NCBI GenBank assembly: GCA_021827805.1
Contig: JAKAUG010000148.1
Coordinates: 1 to 11,450 of the forward strand
From: Bacillota bacterium
GTDB taxonomy: Bacteria > Bacillota > Sulfobacillia > RBS10-35 > JAJYVN01
DNA: 11,450 nt
Reading direction: 5' to 3'
Every line of letters starts with the position of its first letter. Position 1 is the first letter of the stretch. Position numbers and translations under genes: made by a program. Shown one piece after another: positions 6,244-11,450 of this stretch. The notes under the pieces were generated by a model. That model was not told the origin of the DNA and ran no database searches. It saw only the letters and a program-made list of their open reading frames with translations.

Positions 6244-6558
6244 GTGCCGAGCGAGCTCAGCGCCGACCGCTTTCAGCAGGCCGTGGAGGCTGCGCCAGGG
6301 TCGGTCGTGGTTTGCTTTCGCGCACCGTGGTGCCCGGCCTGCCAGCGCCTGGCGCCCGTGCTCGAAGAGGTCGAGGGCCAACTTGCGGGGCAGGTGGCCT
6401 TCTACAGCGTGGACACCGACCATACCCCAGAGCTGGCGGAGCGCTTCGCCCTCCAGGCGATTCCGGTCCTCCTCCGTTTCGAGGCGGGCAAGCAGGTGGG
6501 GCAGCTGCTGGGCTACCGCTCCGAGGAGACCGTGCGCGGCTTTGCGCTGGGCCGCTGA
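6244..6558 (+). CDS. thioredoxin family protein with a WCPAC active site
   Basis: A single thioredoxin domain of 104 residues, the usual length. The redox site is WCPAC with C30 and C33, the cis-proline is P74 in LQAIPVLLRF, and SVDTDHTPELAERF matches the VDVDENPELAxxF strand-helix of thioredoxins. The CPAC pair differs from the canonical CGPC, so its redox potential or partner may differ. There is no signal peptide, so it should act in the cytoplasm. The start is GTG 6244, with GGAAGGAGGG 7 nt upstream. It is divergent from the threonine block and lies 108 nt before the HtrA gene on the same strand. Exact role unknown: general reductant, or a dedicated partner of a peroxidase or reductase elsewhere. 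Confidence 0.88.
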   Translation: MPSELSADRFQQAVEAAPGSVVVCFRAPWCPACQRLAPVLEEVEGQLAGQVAFYSVDTDHTPELAERFALQAIPVLLRFEAGKQVGQLLGYRSEETVRGFALGR

Positions 6559-6666
6559 GGGTGTTCTGCCCGCGACCCGACTTGCACGAAAGCTCTTAAC
6601 AATTACGGCCTATGCTGCCAGCGGACGTTCGAGAGGGACGGAAAGCCTGCACGGAGGTGAGACGAA

Positions 6667-7968
6667 ATGCGCTTGCAGCGACGGGTGCACCTGCCCAGGG
6701 AGCGGCGGGCGCGGCGCGGTGGGATGCCCCTGGGGACGGAGACGGTCGCCGACATTCAGGGCTCGCGGCCCGCAGGCACGCGCGGATCGCGGTCACGGTG
6801 GCGCACCGTGGGTCTGATCGCGGCGGGGATGGTCGCGGGCGCCATCGTGGCCTCCACAGCCCTGCCCGCGTACCGCGCCTTGGCGCAGAGCTATCCCCAG
6901 ATTTCCACGGTTCCCGTGACCGCCAGTCAGGAGCAGGTCGGTTCTCCGGCCGTCGCCGTGTACCAGAAGCTCCAGCCTTCGATCGTGCTGGTGACCAACC
7001 AGTCCACGGTGCAGAGCTACTACGGCACGCAGAGTCAGCTGGCCTGGGGCAGCGGGGTCATCTTCGATCCCAGCGGCTACATCGTAACGAACGACCACGT
7101 GGTGCGCGGGGCGACGAAGATCACGGTCACCCTCAGCGACGGCTCGACGTACACCGCCCACCTGGTCGGCGGGGACGCCTCCACAGACCTGGCGGTCATC
7201 AAGATCAACGCGCCCAAGCCCCTGCCGGCGGCCACGTTTGCCAACTCCGCGGACGTGGTGCCGGGTGAACTGGCGATCGCCATCGGCAACCCGCTTGGCC
7301 CCCAGTTCTCGCAGTCGGTGACGCAGGGGATCGTCAGCGCGATGCGGCCGATGCTCTACGGCCTGGATCCCAACGCCCAGCGCGTGACGGAGATGATCCA
7401 GACGGATGCGCCGATCAATCCGGGCAATTCCGGTGGCGCCCTCGCCAACGCGCAGGGCGAGGTGATCGGCATCGTCAGCATGAAGGTGGCGCAGAGCGGG
7501 GGTTCTCAGAGCATCGCGGCGGCGGGCCTTGGCTTCGCCATCCCGTCTAATACGGTGCGCGGTGTGGTCAACCAGCTGGTGCGCTACGGTCAGGTCAAGC
7601 GTGCCTGGCTGGGGATCGGGGTGACGCAGAACCCGCAGGACGTCCTGCCCACGCAGGCTCAGACCCTCACCGTCAGCCAGGTCTACTCCCCTGGCCCGTC
7701 CGCGGGCAAGCTGCAGGACGGTGACGTGATCGTCGCCTGGCAGGGGCAGAAGGTCCTGAACTACTACCAACTCGTGAACGACATCAACAACACCACACCC
7801 GGCCAGACGGTGCGACTGACGGTGCGCCGCGGCAACGCGACGGTCACCGAGTCCATCCAACTGGGCACGGAGCCCGCCGCGGAGGCGGCACAGAACCAGG
7901 CCCAGACCGTGCCCCAGGGCGGTGGCAGCAGCCCTTGGCCGTTCCCGTTCCCCTTCCCCAACGGATGA
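6667..7968 (+). CDS. membrane-anchored HtrA/DegP-like serine protease with PDZ domain
   Basis: An S1C trypsin-like protease of 433 residues that degrades or refolds damaged proteins outside the cytoplasmic membrane. A basic cytoplasmic N-terminus (1-47) leads to one membrane helix (about 48-69), so the catalytic part faces outward. The catalytic triad is H144 (TNDHVV), D174 (STDLAVIKI) and S255 (NPGNSGGAL). One PDZ domain covers about 312-399 (RAWLGIGV ... LQDGDVIVAWQG), as in Firmicute HtrA and in DegS. The C-terminus is a Gln/Pro linker ending in WPFPFPFPNG, an aromatic-proline repeat not part of the fold. ATG 6667 has GGAGGTGAG 5 nt upstream. In the 108-nt gap before it a TTGCAC (6582-6587) and a TATGCT (6611-6616) are spaced too widely for a standard promoter. 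A terminator follows the stop codon. Confidence 0.95.
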   Translation: MRLQRRVHLPRERRARRGGMPLGTETVADIQGSRPAGTRGSRSRWRTVGLIAAGMVAGAIVASTALPAYRALAQSYPQISTVPVTASQEQVGSPAVAVYQKLQPSIVLVTNQSTVQSYYGTQSQLAWGSGVIFDPSGYIVTNDHVVRGATKITVTLSDGSTYTAHLVGGDASTDLAVIKINAPKPLPAATFANSADVVPGELAIAIGNPLGPQFSQSVTQGIVSAMRPMLYGLDPNAQRVTEMIQTDAPINPGNSGGALANAQGEVIGIVSMKVAQSGGSQSIAAAGLGFAIPSNTVRGVVNQLVRYGQVKRAWLGIGVTQNPQDVLPTQAQTLTVSQVYSPGPSAGKLQDGDVIVAWQGQKVLNYYQLVNDINNTTPGQTVRLTVRRGNATVTESIQLGTEPAAEAAQNQAQTVPQGGGSSPWPFPFPFPNG

Positions 7969-7980
7969 TCGGCAGCAGCC

Positions 7981-8030
7981 GGAAGGTGGAGAGACCCGGA
8001 AGACAAACCCGGGTTCCTCCACCTTCTTTC
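7981..8030 (+). terminator. intrinsic terminator after the HtrA gene
   Basis: GAAGGTGGAG (7982-7991) pairs perfectly with CTCCACCTTC (8017-8026) over 10 bp. Within the loop ACCCGG (7994-7999) pairs with CCGGGT (8009-8014). A TTTC follows the outer stem. The position, 13 nt after the HtrA stop codon, fits a terminator for the thioredoxin-HtrA unit. Confidence 0.82.
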
Positions 8031-8562
8031 ATGCTCGGCGCCGCGGTGCGCCACCTGACTTCGAGCAGGCGGGCGCCCGTCCGGCGGGAGGTTCATCCCG
8101 CCGGGATGGTCCAGGGGGGTGGGGCGTGTCGGTCCCAAGCGGTGTTCTGTTGAGGACGGGCCCCTCGCAGGCCATGCTGACCACCCTGGAGCACCCACGG
8201 CGTGGCGAGCACCCGCACGTGCGGATCGCCTCCGACGGAATCCCTCCCCGCGCCCACCGAGGCGGCCAATGTGGTCCGGGGCAGAAAGGTCCTGCGGTGC
8301 TGGCACCCCCGCGGAGCCTTCGGCGCGCCAACCCCGAACGCCAACCGGATCCTCCAGCGGCGCGGGGAGGTCGGCTCCCTGCTGACAGCGGCGGGCATGG
8401 ATAGGGTACGGTGCGGCCCGAGCCTCGGGACAAGCCGGCAGGGGTGGCCGACCGGGATGCGACCCTCGGTCTCTTTGGCCAGGCCTCGTATGCTGCGTCC
8501 CTGGTGGCCACGCCAGCGCGCACGCTGTGTGCGCCGGCGCGGGGAATTGGGGCCCGCGTTCG
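8031..8562. other. long gene-poor region before the aldolase, rich in palindromes
   Basis: Frames are open on both strands, including an upstream extension of the aldolase frame, but none has a recognisable domain or a convincing start. Instead there is a CATCCC-GCC-GGGATG hairpin (8094-8108), a perfect 12-bp palindrome CCGCACGTGCGG (8213-8224) and a long hairpin at 8511-8539. No tRNA, and no riboswitch class I could identify, is visible. It may be an intergenic leader, a decayed gene or an unrecognised RNA. Confidence 0.5.
8511..8539 (+). repeat. strong 13-bp hairpin upstream of the aldolase promoter
   Basis: CGCCAGCGCGCAC (8511-8523) pairs with GTGTGCGCCGGCG (8527-8539) with one mismatch and one G-U across a 3-nt loop. 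No T tract follows. It lies 24 nt before the TTGACA element. It may be a terminator-like barrier, a cruciform or a protein-binding site. Confidence 0.5.
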
Positions 8563-8591
8563 TTGACAGGCCTGCCGTGTGGCACCAGGAT
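8563..8591 (+). promoter_or_regulatory. candidate sigma-70-type promoter of the aldolase gene
   Basis: A consensus -35 TTGACA (8563-8568) is followed after 17 nt by CAGGAT (8586-8591), a weak -10 with three of six bases. Transcription would start near 8598, about 48 nt before the GTG start. The exact -35 and the position favour it; the poor -10 limits confidence. Confidence 0.45.
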
Positions 8592-8645
8592 GGGAGCGCA
8601 CGGCGGAACCCGGTCCGGGTCGGATGGGAGCGGAGGGATGAGACA

Positions 8646-9563
8646 GTGACCGAGAGGGTTCGCGAGATCCTGAGTTGGTATGGCAGCGAGAATCCGGGAA
8701 TCCGCACCAATCTGGCGCGGATGCTCAACCATGGCAAGCTCGGGGGCACGGGACGGATGATCATCCTGCCCGTGGACCAGGGCTTCGAGCACGGTCCGGC
8801 CAGGAGTTTTCAGCCCAACCCGCCCGGCTATGATCCCCGCTATCATGTGCAGCTGGCCATCAAGGCCGGCCTGAACGCCTACGCGGCGCCGCTCGGCTTT
8901 CTGGAGGCCATCGCCGCGGACCACGCCGGAGAGATCCCGCTCATCCTGAAGACCAACAACCATGAACTGCTCGTCGGCGAAGAGCCCGATCCCCTCTCCG
9001 CCGTCACCGCCTCCGTCCAGGACGCCCTGCGCCTGGGCTGCAGTGCGGTGGGCTTCACGATCTATCCGGGGTCGGCCCACGCGCGGGTCCTGTATGAACA
9101 GGCCCGGGCCCTGATCGCCGAGGCCAAGGCCGCCGGCCTGCCGACGGTCCTGTGGTCCTATCCCCGCGGCAGCCACCTGAGCAAGGCCGGGGAGACGGGG
9201 CTCGACGTGGTGGCCTACGCCGCCCACATCGCCGCCCAGCTTGGGGCGCATGTGATCAAGGTGAAGCTGCCCACCGCGCACCTGGAGCAGGAGGCCGCGG
9301 CCAAGGTCTATCAGCAGGCGGCCGTGCCGCGCGAGGAGTTGTCGGACCGCGTGGCGCATGTGGTGCGCTCCTCCTTCGCCGGCCGGCGGATCGTGATCTT
9401 CTCCGGCGGTGCCAAGAGCGACGACGCCACGGTGCTGGCCGAGGTGGAGGCCATCCGCGCCGGCGGGGGCTTCGGTTCCATCATCGGACGCAACTCGTTC
9501 CAGCGGCAGGAGGCAGACGCCCTGCGACTTCTGGCGGGCATGGCCGAGGTCTACGCTCGCTGA
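8646..9563 (+). CDS. class I fructose-bisphosphate aldolase, DhnA/archaeal type
   Basis: This cytoplasmic enzyme cleaves fructose 1,6-bisphosphate to dihydroxyacetone phosphate and glyceraldehyde 3-phosphate, or runs the reverse in gluconeogenesis, through a lysine Schiff base. The 305 residues carry the family's landmarks: IILPVDQGFEHGP (40-51), LKTNNHELL (101-109), SAVGFTIYPGS (133-143), and the HVIKVKLPT segment (202-210) whose KVK lysines include the expected Schiff-base residue. The phosphate-binding SGGAKS (253-258) and IIGRNSFQR (279-287) follow. The start is GTG 8646, preceded by GGAGGG with an 8-nt gap; the frame extends further upstream but that part has no family character. This type is related to E. 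coli FbaB and archaeal aldolases and differs from zinc-dependent class II enzymes. It appears to be a single-gene unit. A related 2-amino-3,7-dideoxyheptulosonate synthase is less likely because of the N-terminal region. Confidence 0.9.
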   Translation: MTERVREILSWYGSENPGIRTNLARMLNHGKLGGTGRMIILPVDQGFEHGPARSFQPNPPGYDPRYHVQLAIKAGLNAYAAPLGFLEAIAADHAGEIPLILKTNNHELLVGEEPDPLSAVTASVQDALRLGCSAVGFTIYPGSAHARVLYEQARALIAEAKAAGLPTVLWSYPRGSHLSKAGETGLDVVAYAAHIAAQLGAHVIKVKLPTAHLEQEAAAKVYQQAAVPREELSDRVAHVVRSSFAGRRIVIFSGGAKSDDATVLAEVEAIRAGGGFGSIIGRNSFQRQEADALRLLAGMAEVYAR

Positions 9564-9584
9564 ACAGCGCCGGGACGGCTCCCC

Positions 9585-9623
9585 GAGCGCGCCGGCCCCC
9601 CGGAGGGGCGGTTCGGCGCGCTC
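9585..9623 (+). terminator. GC-rich hairpin between the aldolase and the convergent methyltransferase remnant
   Basis: GAGCGCGCC (9585-9593) pairs perfectly with GGCGCGCTC (9615-9623). Inside it GCCCC and GGGGC (9595-9608) form a second stem. It lies 22 nt after the aldolase stop and could end transcripts from both sides, since the stem is symmetrical. There is no U tract on the plus strand, so its efficiency is doubtful. Confidence 0.5.
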
Positions 9624-10791
9624 TGCCGTCTTGGGTCCGGCCCTGTCCCTGTGCACCCGCCCAGCGCAGGGCTTCGGGGCCGAGGTGGTACAGGGCGTTC
9701 ACAAGCTCCTGACCGCCACCTTTCCCTGGTATGAGCTCAAGGAGCCCTCTCGCGGCCCAGGCGGCGGGTTCGTGTACAAGCGGCGTCAGGAAGGTCTTGC
9801 CGTCGAGTTCGACCGGAAACCATGAAGCGGCACCCTCGCCCTTCTCACGCCCCATGCTCTGGCTCGTCAGGTTGTCCAAGGTGTAGATTCGCGACCCTGA
9901 CGGTAGGCCAGTCGGGTCCGCCTGCTCGGCGGCGGTCATGGGACGGCGGGTGCCGTCTGGGAGTTCCGCGCGGGTATACGCGCTTCCGCCCTCCGCTCCA
10001 GGCGTCTTGTCCAAGTACAGTTGCTGGTACTTGACGCGTTCATGGTCCTTTGCGTACCACAGCAGGTAATCCGTCACGGCTGGCATCAGTTCGCTCGTCG
10101 CCCCGCTGGTCTTCGCAAACGTGATGATGCCGATGGCGTTGGCGGCGCCGAAGACTTCATCCAGTACCTCACGGACCTGGTGGAGGTTCTCATCGCTGAT
10201 CTGGACGAAGATTGACCCGATGGGATGCAGCAGTTCGCGGCCCACGGTTAGCCGGTCCCGCATGTAGGTCAGGTAGGAGTGCAGGCCGAGTTCCCACGTG
10301 TCCCGATATGCCTGCACCATCTCCGGCTCGCGCGTCAGGTCTCCGTCGTCGCCATGCTTCACCTCGCGCTTTCGCACGAATGGCTGGAAGTTACTGCCGA
10401 ACTTTACTCCGTATGGTGGGTCGATGTAGATCATCTGGACCTTGCCGCCCAAGCCCTCGTACTCCAGCAGGCTGTTCATCACAGCGAGGCTGTCGCGCAG
10501 GATGAGGCGGTTGGTCCAGGGAGCCGCATGCTCATACGCGCCGAAGATGCGGTCGTCGATATCCAGTCCCTCGTCGGCGAACAGCGACAGCGCCTGTACC
10601 TTGGTCCGCTTCATTCCCCGAACTGACTCCAGGACCGCCTGTGTAGACAGCCGCTCGTGGACAAACAGCGGCAGCGTCGGCACGCTGAGTTGGGGGCCGC
10701 CGTCCTTACCGGACCAGTTCAGGAACGCTTTGCTCATGGCGGCCAGTTCGTCGGCTGCGCCGCGCAGGCGCACCGCGGCATCGGTCCTCGC

Positions 10792-10794
10792 CTA
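10792..10794 (-). other. in-frame amber stop inside the methyltransferase gene
   Basis: On the minus strand GCC CCC GCG TAG GCG AGG ACC continues the same frame as the N-terminal fragment (stop at codon 91). The conserved core resumes about 20 codons later. A single base change (for example from CAG) would explain it; no frameshift is needed. Confidence 0.85.
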
Positions 10795-11097
10795 CGCGGG
10801 GGCCGCAGGGTCGGCGACGATGCGTGCCTGCTCTCGAATGCGCTGGATCAGGTGCTCTCCCTGCTCGCGGGCCGGGTTGCCGTCCCACGAGAGTTGCGGG
10901 TCAAGGCTTGGGTCGTATCGGTAACTCTTGGCCGGCTTGCGCGGTGCGCGGGCTTCATACTCCGGCTGGACCCCTATGTCCGGGCGTGCCGGGTGCAGTT
11001 GGCCTCGGTGAGAGTATGACTGGGCCTGCGTGTCCTTTGGCCCGGAACGCCTGCCTCTGGGCAACGAACCACGCTCCTCACCCCGGCCCGGGCCTCG

Positions 11098-11280
11098 TCA
11101 TCGCGGCCGGGGCCGGTAGACGTTCAGACCCACCTTCACGTCGTGGTCTTGAACGCTGACGTTTCCTTCCGTGCTCGCGACGATGGTCGTCTTTCCCGAC
11201 GACGAGGCGCCGAACTCCTTGGTGAGGTCAACCCGGATGGTGAGGATGTTGCCTTCGACCTTCATGTCCACGTTCTTCAA
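11098..11280 (-). CDS. small conserved-looking protein, 60 aa, upstream of the methyltransferase
   Basis: The start is TTG 11280 with GGGAGGT 7 nt upstream; an internal ATG at 11265 lacks a ribosome site. The protein is polar and likely beta-rich: KVEGNILTIRVDLTKEFG, ASSSGKTTIVASTEGNVSV, VKVGLNVYRP. SGKTT resembles part of a P-loop, but the first glycines are missing and the protein is too short to be an NTPase. Short proteins of this look occur in many bacterial genomes, but I know no function. It ends 33 nt before the methyltransferase start on the same strand, and both use TTG starts with strong ribosome sites, so they probably form one transcript. It could be a regulator or a modification-linked accessory; this is inference. 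Confidence 0.75.
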   Translation of the reverse strand: MKNVDMKVEGNILTIRVDLTKEFGASSSGKTTIVASTEGNVSVQDHDVKVGLNVYRPRPR

Positions 11281-11450
11281 CGAAGCGACCTCCCGGTCAG
11301 CGGGTCATGCGGCGTCGCCAAGCGACCCCGGAACCCGGACGGGTATTGCGCGAGAAGGGGATCCTTCCGGAACCCACGGATCAAGCGTGTTCTACACCGT
11401 CCAGCGGTCTCCTGGGGGACCATCGTTGCGGAGGGGAAGTTCCGAAGGTC
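11277..11450 (-). CDS. possible 3' end of an upstream gene entering from the right edge
   Basis: A minus-strand frame is open from the right edge to TGA at 11277-11279, which overlaps the TTG start of the small protein (TTGA). Its visible 57 codons include RGFRKDPLLAQYPSGFRGRL and no recognisable motif. The overlap would suit a coupled operon, but one open frame of this length is expected by chance at this GC content. No clear promoter is seen here instead. Confidence 0.2.
   Translation of the reverse strand, partial: DLRNFPSATMVPQETAGRCRTRLIRGFRKDPLLAQYPSGFRGRLATPHDPLTGRSLR

Larger units (their letters stand above)
9481..11064 (-). pseudogene. site-specific adenine DNA methyltransferase (type III Mod-like), broken
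   Basis: The family methylates adenine in DNA using SAM, usually in type III-like modification or orphan systems; intact relatives are several hundred residues longer. The frame starts at TTG 11064 behind AGGAG with a 9-nt gap. The N-terminal part has the family string SYRYDPSLDPQLSWDGNPA. An in-frame TAG (10792-10794) follows after 90 codons, and the same frame continues with FLNWSGKD, VPTLPLFVHERLS, the catalytic DPPY (10422-10411, in QMIYIDPPYGVKFGSNFQPF), GSIFVQISDENLHQVREVLD and YTLDNLTSQS. After KTFLTP, near 9781, homology stops. The SAM-binding DPxxGSGTT motif, C-terminal in this DPPY-first order, is absent. The open frame then runs through a hairpin into the antisense of the aldolase gene and ends at 9481. 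The protein should be inactive. A start at GTG 10773 would give the fragment after the TAG. Confidence 0.85.

Noticed and set aside
8230..8460. Possible T-box, cobalamin or glycine riboswitch before the aldolase
   Set aside because: I looked for the conserved cores (such as the T-box TGGNACCGCG and the cobalamin GCCACTG box) and did not find them in a consistent order on either strand.
8202..8645. Aldolase frame extended upstream to an ATG at 8202
   Set aside because: The added residues show no family character, would span hairpins and the TTGACA promoter, and the GTG at 8646 has a well-placed GGAGGG.
6793..9656. Long minus-strand open frames (409 and 630 codons) opposite HtrA and the aldolase
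   Set aside because: The plus-strand genes carry complete catalytic motifs and ribosome sites. The antisense frames are His/Arg/Gly-rich and run through the terminator hairpin.
1..11450. CRISPR array, tRNA, rRNA, complete insertion sequence
   Set aside because: No regularly spaced repeats, no cloverleaf with conserved TTC and CCA features, no rRNA signature and no transposase with terminal repeats were seen.

Overview
The window is high-GC bacterial DNA, about two-thirds G+C by eye. Strong Shine-Dalgarno (SD) sites and frequent GTG and TTG starts are typical throughout. The gene set is a membrane-anchored HtrA protease, a DhnA-type class I aldolase, a threonine operon, and motA behind a sigma-28 style promoter. 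This suggests a flagellated, free-living bacterium, perhaps a high-GC Firmicute-like or deep-branching thermophile lineage. The sequence alone does not fix the phylum.

Layout. (1) 1-1150, minus strand: an FtsX/MacB-type ABC permease runs off the left edge. A tiny signal-peptide-like ORF sits just upstream of it and overlaps its start. (2) 1150-2123: a decayed stretch with no confident gene. It holds a possible group II intron-like RNA fragment and a short protein-like remnant. (3) 2124-6087, minus strand: motA with its own sigma-28-like promoter, and upstream of it the block 104-aa unknown, thioredoxin-like protein without CXXC, thrC, thrB. No motB follows motA. (4) 6244-7968, plus strand: a small thioredoxin (WCPAC) and HtrA, ended by a clear intrinsic terminator. 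(5) 7969-8645: over 600 bases without a convincing gene, holding several palindromes and a promoter-like TTGACA. (6) 8646-9563, plus strand: class I fructose-bisphosphate aldolase, with a GC-rich hairpin after it. (7) 9481-11280, minus strand: a 60-aa small protein and an adenine-specific DNA methyltransferase. The methyltransferase is broken by an in-frame TAG and loses its C-terminal SAM-binding half.

How the genes fit together. thrC and thrB catalyse the last two steps of threonine synthesis. The two genes upstream are closely packed with them and may share their transcript. The thioredoxin and HtrA look like stress and protein-quality functions, transcribed divergently from the threonine block. 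Two edges look like scars of gene loss or rearrangement: the segment downstream of motA, and the junction between the aldolase and the truncated methyltransferase. I found no complete novel defence or mobile system. The best leads are the peptide-permease pair, the small-protein and methyltransferase pair, the sigma-28 promoter embedded in the end of thrB, and the unexplained leader region before the aldolase.
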